From contig MGOD01000140.1 in NCBI GenBank assembly GCA_001795245.1, positions 18,702-24,596 on the forward strand: a DNA stretch of 5,895 bases. The letters run 5' to 3'. This stretch comes from Chloroflexi bacterium RBG_16_70_13 (GTDB lineage: Bacteria; Chloroflexota; Limnocylindria; Limnocylindrales; CSP1-4). The notes below the pieces were generated by a model. It was not told the DNA's origin and ran no database searches. It saw only the letters and a list, made by a program, of their open reading frames with translations. The position numbers and the translations under genes are program-made. Positions 1 through 4,808 of this stretch are shown one piece after another (within the stretch, counting starts at the first letter, position 1; each line of letters starts with the position of its first letter).

Positions 1-1
1 C

Positions 2-799
2 GGATCGGCCGGGCTGCACCTCGCGCCCCGTTCCGAGGTCATCGGCGTCGGCGCATCGGCCGGCGGCCCGGCGGCCACTGGCTCCACCGCCGCTGTGACG
101 GCCCGCATCGCGGACCGCGTCCGGAGCGTCTACGGCCTGACCCACACCCTGGCCGCGCCCCTTCGAATCGAGGCCGGCGTGGTCGGCGCGATCGTCCTCT
201 CACGCCGCGATCGCGAGCCCTGGCCGGATGCGGCACGCCGGCTCCTGGAGGCCGCTGCCGTCGAGGCCGCCGCGGCGATGGCCCGTGCCTACTCGCTCCG
301 TGAGGTCGCCGCGCATGCCTCGACCGACCCCCTCACGGGCCTCCCGAACCGGCGCTACTTCGACGAGTTCTGCGGCCTCCTGGCCCGGCGCCGGCGGGCC
401 GGCGACGCGGTGGCCGTGCTCATGGTCGACATCGACAAGTTCAAGAGCCTCAACGACCGCTACGGCCACCCGGTCGGCGACGAGGTCCTCCGTGCGGTCG
501 CCGGGGCGATCGTGACCGCCGTCCGCGAGGAGGACGTGCCGGCCCGCGTGGGCGGCGAGGAGTTCGCCGTCCTCCTCCGCAATCCCGGGCCGGAGGTCGC
601 CATCGAGGTGGGGGAGCGCGTCCGGCAGGCCGTCCGGGCGCTCGATCTGCGGCGCCACGGCGTGCCCGGGGTGAGCGTCTCGGTCGGCGTCGCGAATGCC
701 CGCGGTGCGGACGAGCCGATTCCGGCGATCGTCGAGCGGGCCGACCAGGCCCTCCTCCGGGCGAAGCGCGCCGGCCGCGACCGCGTGATCGCCGCCTGA
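2..799 (+). CDS. GAF-GGDEF diguanylate cyclase, 5' end missing
   Basis: This enzyme would make cyclic di-GMP from two GTP in the cytoplasm. The frame is open from base 2, so the gene begins upstream; the GTG at 95 is only an internal codon. The 265 visible residues start with what looks like the end of a GAF sensor domain (a conserved-looking APLRIEAGVVGAIVLSRRD stretch at about 152-208), followed by an Ala-rich linker helix. The GGDEF domain starts at DPLTGLPNRR (326-355). It has the metal-binding VDIDKFK segment, the nucleotide-contacting FKSLND and GHPVGD segments, and the signature GGEEF (551-565). An RxxD inhibitory I-site (REED, 524-535) lies exactly five residues before GGEEF, as in PleD-type cyclases, so allosteric product inhibition is expected. 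The domain ends in the usual ADQALLRAKRAGRDRV helix and no EAL domain follows. The input sensed by the GAF part cannot be told. Domain identity is certain; activity is inferred from intact motifs. Confidence 0.93.
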   Translation, partial: GSAGLHLAPRSEVIGVGASAGGPAATGSTAAVTARIADRVRSVYGLTHTLAAPLRIEAGVVGAIVLSRRDREPWPDAARRLLEAAAVEAAAAMARAYSLREVAAHASTDPLTGLPNRRYFDEFCGLLARRRRAGDAVAVLMVDIDKFKSLNDRYGHPVGDEVLRAVAGAIVTAVREEDVPARVGGEEFAVLLRNPGPEVAIEVGERVRQAVRALDLRRHGVPGVSVSVGVANARGADEPIPAIVERADQALLRAKRAGRDRVIAA

Positions 800-873
800 G
801 GTCTGCCCGTCGCCGCGGTCGCAAGTTCATCGAGCTGGGTCATCCGGCTGTCGGAGGAGCGGGCCGGCCCCGC

Positions 874-889
874 TACCATCGTAAGAGTG
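874..889 (+). promoter_or_regulatory. -10 element and leaderless start of polX
   Basis: TACCAT (874-879) matches the TATAAT consensus at four of six positions. It ends seven nucleotides before the GTG start at 887, which is where transcription itself should begin. There is no Shine-Dalgarno at a working distance: GGAGGAG at 853-859 is about 27 nt away. I see no good -35 hexamer. The same octamer TACCATCG recurs at the same distance from the next gene's start. Leaderless transcription is an inference. Confidence 0.5.
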
Positions 890-2776
890 ACCACCGCCGA
901 CGACCTTCCTGCCGACCTCCGCGCCGATGATGAGAGCGACGACGAAGGCGACGACGGAGTCGGCGAGCCGGCGCTCCTCACCAATGGCGTGCTGGCCCAG
1001 GTCTTCCACGACATCGGCGACCTCCTGGAGGTCAAGGGCGAGCTCGTTTTCAAGACCGTCGCCTACCACCGCGCGGCCGATGCCATCGGGCGGTCGCCGG
1101 TCGAGGTCGCGCGTGCCTACCGCGATGGCCACCCACCGGACATCCCGGGCGTCGGCAGGGCGATCTCCGACAAGCTGGCCGAGCTGGCTACGACCGGGCG
1201 GCTCGGCTACCACGAGCGGCTCCTGGCCGAGTTCCCGCCGACGCTCCTCGACATCCTCCGAGTCCCCGGCCTCGGCCCCAGGACCGTCCGCCAGATCTAC
1301 ACGACCCTGGGGATCGCGACGCTCGACGAGCTCCGTGATGCGGCGGCCAGCGGCCGGCTTCGGGGCCTCCGCGGCCTGTCGGCGAGGACCGAGCAGCTGA
1401 TCCTCGAGGGCATTGCGGGCATCGAGACCCGCGAGCGCCGGCTCCTCCTCCACCAGGCGCGCGACATCGTGGCGGAGGTCGTCGCCCAGGTCGGCGCCCT
1501 CGAGGGCGTCCGTCGGGTCGTGCCGGCCGGCTCCTGGCGGCGCCGACGCGAGACGATCGGCGACCTGGACTTCCTGGCCGAGGCCGACGTCCCGGCCGAC
1601 GTCGTGGACCGCTTCGCAGCGCTGCCGAGCGTCGCCGCGGTCATCAACCGCGGGCCGGCCAAGGCTGCCGTCGAACTCGGCGGGCGCGGTCCCCAGATCG
1701 ACCTGATGCTCATGCCCTCGGGTGCCGCGGGCACGTACCTCATGCACTTCACCGGCTCGAAGGAGCACAACGTCCGGCTTCGAGCCCGCGCGCGCGACCG
1801 GGGCTGGAGCCTGTCCGAGAAGGGCTTCCTCCCGATCGGCGAGGACGGCCAGCCGCTGGCCGGCGACGCCGCGGAGCTCCGGACGTTCGAGTCCGAGGCG
1901 CAGGCCTACGAGTTCCTCGGCCTTCCCTACATCGAGCCCGAGCTGCGCGAGGACCGGGGCGAGATCGAGGCGGCGCTCGCCGGGCGGCTGCCCCGGCTCG
2001 TCCAGCTGGACGACCTCCGGGGCGACCTCCATTCCCACTCCGACTGGTCCGATGGCTCGCACCCGATCGAGGCCATGGCCGAGGCCGCCCGGCGGCGGGG
2101 TCACGCCTACCAGGTCCTGACCGACCACTCGATCTCGCTGGCCATCGCCCGCGGCCTCTCACCGGAGCGGGTCGAGGAGCAGCGCGCGGTCATCGCCGGG
2201 CTCAACCGACGTTTCGCCGCGGAGGAGGACGCTGGGACGGCGCCGCCCGAGACCTCGCCCGAGGGCTTTCGCCTCCTCCACGGCTGCGAGCTCGAGATCC
2301 GGGCCGACGGGCGGCTCGACTATGAGGACGAGCTCCTCGCGACGTTCGACCTCGTCGTCGCCTCGCTCCACGTCGGACGCCGCCAGACCCGGGCCGAGCT
2401 CACGGCCCGGACGCTCACCGCGATCCGGAACCCGCATGTCGACGTCATCGCCCATCCGTCAGGCCGGATGATCGGCACTCGCGACGACCTCGACCTCGAC
2501 TGGGATGCCGTGTATGCCGAGGCCGCCCGGACCGGCACGGTCCTCGAGATGAACGGCTCGCCCCACCGCCTCGATCTCGCCGTGGAGCGGGCCCGCCACG
2601 CGATCGAGGTCGGCTGCCTCGTGTCGATCGATTCCGACGCCCACCGGACGGCCGAGTTCGATCACCTCGAGTGGGGTGTCTCCCAGGCGCGCCGGGCCTG
2701 GGTCGAGCCGCCGGTCGTGCTCAACACCCGGTCCCGCGCCGACCTCCTCGCCTACGTCCGGCGGCAGGACCCGTGA
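887..2776 (+). CDS. polX: DNA polymerase/3'-5' exonuclease PolX
   Basis: Family X DNA polymerase with a PHP domain, a gap-filling enzyme of base-excision and break repair. In studied bacterial homologues the PHP domain supplies Mn-dependent 3'-5' exonuclease activity. An acidic lead (residues 1-28) is followed by the 8-kDa-like region from about 32 and helix-hairpin-helix motifs IPGVG (86-90) and VPGLG (126-130), with a weaker one near 158-176. The palm carries GSWRRRRETIGDLDFL (215-230), giving catalytic D226 and D228, with the third Asp in QIDLM (D272). FTGSKEHN (288-295) is the expected thumb/nucleotide segment. The PHP domain (about 378-629) has candidate metal ligands in HSH (H382, H384), D389, H414, E468, H495, H523, D584 and H586, so it looks complete. 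At 629 aa it is somewhat longer than typical PolX (about 570), mostly from the acidic N-terminus. The GTG at 887 is chosen because the frame becomes recognisable soon after and a -10-like element lies just upstream. Its stop overlaps GTG 2773, an alternative start of the next gene. Confidence 0.96.
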   Translation: MTTADDLPADLRADDESDDEGDDGVGEPALLTNGVLAQVFHDIGDLLEVKGELVFKTVAYHRAADAIGRSPVEVARAYRDGHPPDIPGVGRAISDKLAELATTGRLGYHERLLAEFPPTLLDILRVPGLGPRTVRQIYTTLGIATLDELRDAAASGRLRGLRGLSARTEQLILEGIAGIETRERRLLLHQARDIVAEVVAQVGALEGVRRVVPAGSWRRRRETIGDLDFLAEADVPADVVDRFAALPSVAAVINRGPAKAAVELGGRGPQIDLMLMPSGAAGTYLMHFTGSKEHNVRLRARARDRGWSLSEKGFLPIGEDGQPLAGDAAELRTFESEAQAYEFLGLPYIEPELREDRGEIEAALAGRLPRLVQLDDLRGDLHSHSDWSDGSHPIEAMAEAARRRGHAYQVLTDHSISLAIARGLSPERVEEQRAVIAGLNRRFAAEEDAGTAPPETSPEGFRLLHGCELEIRADGRLDYEDELLATFDLVVASLHVGRRQTRAELTARTLTAIRNPHVDVIAHPSGRMIGTRDDLDLDWDAVYAEAARTGTVLEMNGSPHRLDLAVERARHAIEVGCLVSIDSDAHRTAEFDHLEWGVSQARRAWVEPPVVLNTRSRADLLAYVRRQDP

Positions 2777-2792
2777 TCGCGGAAGGGCGGCG

Positions 2793-2808
2793 TACCATCG
2801 GCCCGATG
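2793..2808 (+). promoter_or_regulatory. -10 element and leaderless start of the membrane protein gene
   Basis: TACCAT (2793-2798) ends seven nucleotides before ATG 2806, the same hexamer and spacing as in front of polX, and both continue as TACCATCG. The nearest purine-rich stretch, GGAAGGG (2781-2787), is 18 nt from the ATG, too far for a ribosome site. This supports 2806 over GTG 2773 as the start. No convincing -35 is visible. Confidence 0.5.
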
Positions 2809-3618
2809 GTCACCCGCGGCGCCTCCCGGGAGCTGGTCCTCGCCGCGGCCGCGGTCATCCTCGCCTCGCGGTTCGTTGACGGCCCGGCGGCCTGGGCCGT
2901 CGGTGCCTGCCTCCTGGTGGCCGCCGCCCTCGCCAGCCTCCAGATCCTCGGCGAGACCGAGGCCCCGGCGGCGGCGGCCGGAGTTCCGGTCGAGTCGCTG
3001 GCCGTGCCGGCGGTCGCCTCGTTCGCGGTATTCGGGTCAATCCGGCTCGTGCCTGTCGGCATGCTTCTCCCGCTCGCGCTCGTCATCGGCGCCTGGCTCA
3101 TCGCCCGCGTCCTCGCGACGGAGGCGCGGATCCTGGGTGCCTCCGCCGGGCCTTCGGGGGCCGATCGGACGGCGATCCTCGTCTGGTCGCTCGTCGTCGC
3201 CTTCCTCGCCTTCACCGGCATCGCCGCCCTCGTCCCTGGCGGCCTGCCAGAGCCCGGGGCCGTGGCCGGCCCGTCCCCGACCGGGCCCGACCTCGCCGCG
3301 CTCGCCACCGCCGATGCCATCGTGGCGTTCCTGCTGGGCTACCGGGCCGCCGCCCTCCGCTCGTCGAACATGCGTGACGTGGCCTGGTTCGGCCTGACGA
3401 GCGCGATCGTCACCGCGATCGCGGCGGTCGCCCTCCGGGCCATGGAGATCCCGCGCCTCCTGGGTCCGGCCCTCCTCGTGCTGGTGTTCTTCCTCTGGGA
3501 TGCCGTCCACGGCACGCCGCCGTCGCGGCGGCGCGATCCCCGCCGGATCTGGGAGACGGTCCTCCTCCTCGTCCTCGGCCTCGTCGTCGTCGCCTGGAGC
3601 CTCCGGCTCCGGACCTGA
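2806..3618 (+). CDS. Polytopic membrane protein of unknown function
   Basis: I do not recognise this 270-residue protein. It is almost entirely hydrophobic, with about nine candidate membrane segments near residues 9-23, 29-47, 62-83, 85-104, 122-143, 163-183, 191-211, 217-236 and 249-266. Short loops separate them; the longest are Ala/Gly/Pro-rich (about 50-61, 144-162) and one is basic (PPSRRRDPRR, 238-247). The basic loop is likely cytoplasmic, and the protein ends right after the last helix in RLRT. There are no cysteine pairs, nucleotide-binding motifs or obvious catalytic residues, so a transporter or enzyme role cannot be assigned. ATG 2806 is preferred because of the -10-like element seven nucleotides upstream. 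GTG 2773, overlapping the polX stop as GTGA, would add 11 polar residues (VIAEGRRTIGP) and would imply translational coupling to polX. The coding frame is secure and the function unknown. Confidence 0.82.
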   Translation: MVTRGASRELVLAAAAVILASRFVDGPAAWAVGACLLVAAALASLQILGETEAPAAAAGVPVESLAVPAVASFAVFGSIRLVPVGMLLPLALVIGAWLIARVLATEARILGASAGPSGADRTAILVWSLVVAFLAFTGIAALVPGGLPEPGAVAGPSPTGPDLAALATADAIVAFLLGYRAAALRSSNMRDVAWFGLTSAIVTAIAAVALRAMEIPRLLGPALLVLVFFLWDAVHGTPPSRRRDPRRIWETVLLLVLGLVVVAWSLRLRT

Positions 3619-3669
3619 TCGTCCCGACGCGGGTCCGCTCCATCCGTTGGCCGCACGGCGCGGCGCCAT

Positions 3670-3698
3670 TTGACGGACCGCGGCACCGGTGCCAGATT
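3670..3698 (+). promoter_or_regulatory. Sigma-70-type promoter of the TPR protein gene
   Basis: TTGACG (3670-3675) matches the -35 consensus at five of six positions. Exactly 17 nt later lies CAGATT (3693-3698), a weak -10 (three of six), immediately preceded by TGC, an extended -10 (TGn) motif. Transcription would start near 3705, leaving an untranslated leader of about 30 nt that includes the ribosome site at 3718. This is the only clear -35/-10 pair in front of a gene in the window. Confidence 0.5.
3682..3693. promoter_or_regulatory. 12-bp perfect palindrome in promoter spacer, possible operator
   Basis: GGCACCGGTGCC is a perfect 12-bp palindrome. It lies in the spacer between the proposed -35 and -10 elements and touches the first base of the -10. 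A dimeric repressor bound there would block the polymerase. One or more 12-bp palindromes are expected by chance in GC-rich DNA of this size, so only the position makes it notable. Confidence 0.25.
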
Positions 3699-3717
3699 CC
3701 ATTGCCCCCTGACCGTC

Positions 3718-3724
3718 GAAAGGA
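3718..3724 (+). promoter_or_regulatory. Ribosome binding site deciding the GTG 3735 start
   Basis: GAAAGGA ends ten nucleotides before GTG 3735. It is the only plausible Shine-Dalgarno sequence near any start in the window. It favours GTG 3735 over the in-frame TTG at 3702, which has no such site and would lie at or before the predicted transcription start. Confidence 0.5.
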
Positions 3725-3734
3725 CCCATCCCAC

Positions 3735-4592
3735 GTGACCTTCTCCGATTCCGACAACAACGCGGCGAGCCCGATTGCGACGACGCGCCTGAAGCGCCAG
3801 CTCGCCGAGCAGGCGATCGCCCTGGCCACCAACGGCCACTGGCTGGACGCAGCCGAGACCAACCGGCGCCTCCTGGAGCTCGGCCCCGACGCCGAAGCCG
3901 AGAACCGCCTGGCCAAGGCGCTCTGGGAGCAGGGCGAGCTCGGCGCCGCCCGCGAGCACTACCAGGCCGCCCTGGCCCTCGATCCCACGAACCGGATCGC
4001 CGAGCGGAACATCGACCGGCTCAAGACGCTGCTCGTCGCCGCCGGCGAGAAGACCGTCGCGGCGATCGAGGGCAGCAAGGCCCCCGTCCGCATCTTCGTC
4101 GAGGAGACCGGCAAGACCGGCTTTGCCTTCCTCATGGACCTGCCCGATCCTCGCAAGCTGGCCCAGGTGAACCCCGGCGACGCGGTCGAGCTGATCCCCG
4201 AGGGCAACCGGCTCGTGGCCACGAGCAACGGGATGCGCATCGGGGTGGTCGAGCCGCGCGTCGCGGCCCGGCTCCTGAAGCTCATCGCCGACGGCAACAA
4301 ATACTCGGCCGGCGTGACCTCGCTCGGTGCGGTCGACGTCCGGATCATCATTCGCGAGATCTACCAGGACCCCCGCAACTACGGCAAGGTCAGCTTCCCG
4401 ACCGCGGCCAAGTCGACGGACCTCCGGCCCTACACGAAGGGCACCCTCGTCCGCGAGGACGAGGAGCTCGAGGAGGACCTCGAGGACGACGTCGAGGACG
4501 AGGAGATCGAGGACCTGGATCGCGTCCTCCCGCCGGAGGACACGACGGACGAGGCGTTCGTCGAGGAGCCGGACGAGCTCGACGAAGCCTGA
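3735..4592 (+). CDS. TPR protein with unassigned middle domain and acidic tail
   Basis: A 285-residue soluble protein with no signal peptide or membrane segment. Residues 17-100 form about two tetratricopeptide-type helical pairs (GHWLDAAETNRRLLELGPD, then ALWEQGELGAAREHYQAALALDP with the usual W/G/A spacing and closing DP), so it probably binds another protein. Residues 116-222 form a compact, probably beta-rich domain. Its stretch MRIGVVEPRVAARLLKLIAD (167-186), followed by GNKYSAGVTSL, resembles the second half of HIRAN domains (IGyvpr...A..L..ll..G..y.A.v). I saw that likeness by eye only; I know no function for the domain. Residues 241-285 are a tail in which 27 of 45 residues are Asp or Glu, probably disordered and possibly a nucleic-acid mimic or a contact for basic partners. 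GTG 3735 is chosen for its Shine-Dalgarno GAAAGGA; an in-frame TTG at 3702 would add 11 residues. The gene has its own promoter. The TPR call is solid and the role unknown. Confidence 0.85.
   Translation: MTFSDSDNNAASPIATTRLKRQLAEQAIALATNGHWLDAAETNRRLLELGPDAEAENRLAKALWEQGELGAAREHYQAALALDPTNRIAERNIDRLKTLLVAAGEKTVAAIEGSKAPVRIFVEETGKTGFAFLMDLPDPRKLAQVNPGDAVELIPEGNRLVATSNGMRIGVVEPRVAARLLKLIADGNKYSAGVTSLGAVDVRIIIREIYQDPRNYGKVSFPTAAKSTDLRPYTKGTLVREDEELEEDLEDDVEDEEIEDLDRVLPPEDTTDEAFVEEPDELDEA
4455..4516 (+). repeat. Low-complexity GAG/GAC codon run encoding the acidic tail
   Basis: This stretch is built almost only from GAG, GAC and CTC codons, with repeated GAGGAC blocks, and codes for the densest part of the acidic tail of the TPR protein (residues 241-260). 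Such runs can change length by slippage in steps of three without breaking the frame. Confidence 0.6.
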
Positions 4593-4612
4593 CGGCGACG
4601 GTCGCCCGATCG

Positions 4613-4636
4613 CGCTCGCGTCCCGCGGGGCGAGCG
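4613..4636 (+). terminator. GC-rich hairpin after the TPR gene, possible terminator
   Basis: CGCTCGC (4613-4619) and GCGAGCG (4630-4636) are perfect inverted repeats that would form a 7-bp stem about 20 nt after the stop codon. The loop contains the extra palindrome CCCGCGGG. No T-run follows, so it is not a canonical intrinsic terminator. It could still act as a U-less terminator or transcript 3'-end stabiliser. Confidence 0.35.
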
Positions 4637-4649
4637 GATCCGGCCATCC

Positions 4650-4733
4650 GAGCACGGGGCTGACGACCGCGGTCTTCGAGCACGGGGCTGACGACCGCGG
4701 TCTTCGAGCACGGGGCTGACGACCGCGGTCTTC
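4650..4733. repeat. Three perfect tandem copies of a 28-bp unit
   Basis: Units at 4650-4677, 4678-4705 and 4706-4733 are identical over all 28 bases, beginning GAGCACGGGGCTGAC and ending TCTTC. A partial fourth copy (GAGCTCGGGGC, 4734-4744, one mismatch) follows. Each full unit holds the 10-bp palindrome GACCGCGGTC, at 4665-4674, 4693-4702 and 4721-4730. If transcribed, neighbouring palindromes can pair with each other as well as with themselves. The unit is not a multiple of three and lies between genes, so it is not protein repeat sequence. It sits about 60-144 bp upstream of the predicted -10 of the next gene, a reasonable place for an array of protein-binding sites. It could equally be a neutral minisatellite; perfect identity suggests recent copying. 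Confidence 0.92.
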
Positions 4734-4790
4734 GAGCTCGGGGCGGCGAGGGCGGCGGCGAGGCCCACGAGGTACAGGGCAAGGGCGGTC

Positions 4791-4808
4791 TGCGACAATC
4801 GATCGATG
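4791..4808 (+). promoter_or_regulatory. Extended -10 element and leaderless start of the methylase-like gene
   Basis: TGC followed by GACAAT (4794-4799; four of six to TATAAT) forms an extended -10 ending six nucleotides before ATG 4806. No Shine-Dalgarno is present; AGGG at 4782-4785 is 20 nt away. GGTACA (4771-4776), at 17-nt spacing, is at best a weak -35. The palindrome ATCGATCGAT (4798-4807) overlaps the start codon. Confidence 0.45.

Noticed and set aside
95..799. Cyclase starting at GTG 95 as a complete gene
   Set aside because: The frame is open upstream to base 2, and GTG 95 would cut into the GAF-like region. A partial gene from an upstream start is more likely.
859..873. Hairpin GCGGG-CCGGC-CCCGC as terminator of the cyclase gene
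   Set aside because: The stem is only 5 bp, no T-run follows, and it abuts the predicted -10 of polX. GGGCCGGCCC-type palindromes are common by chance in such GC-rich DNA.
827..2128. Minus-strand open frame of 433 codons opposite polX
   Set aside because: It is a mirror of the conserved PolX catalytic region; the translation has no domain and is full of Arg/Gly/Asp typical of antisense GC-rich frames.
2671..2805. Earlier start of the membrane protein at 2671
   Set aside because: It would overlap more than 100 nt of the PolX C-terminus and add an Arg/Pro-rich, non-membrane stretch that looks like out-of-frame PolX sequence.
4650..4733. CRISPR array
   Set aside because: The 28-bp repeat length fits, but the copies are directly abutting with no spacers, there are only three, and no cas gene is present in the window.
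4593..4805. A small gene or tRNA in the 213-nt gap
   Set aside because: No frame with a start and sensible composition spans it, and no cloverleaf with a TTCGA-type arm in proper context is visible; the TTCGAG motifs belong to the tandem repeat.
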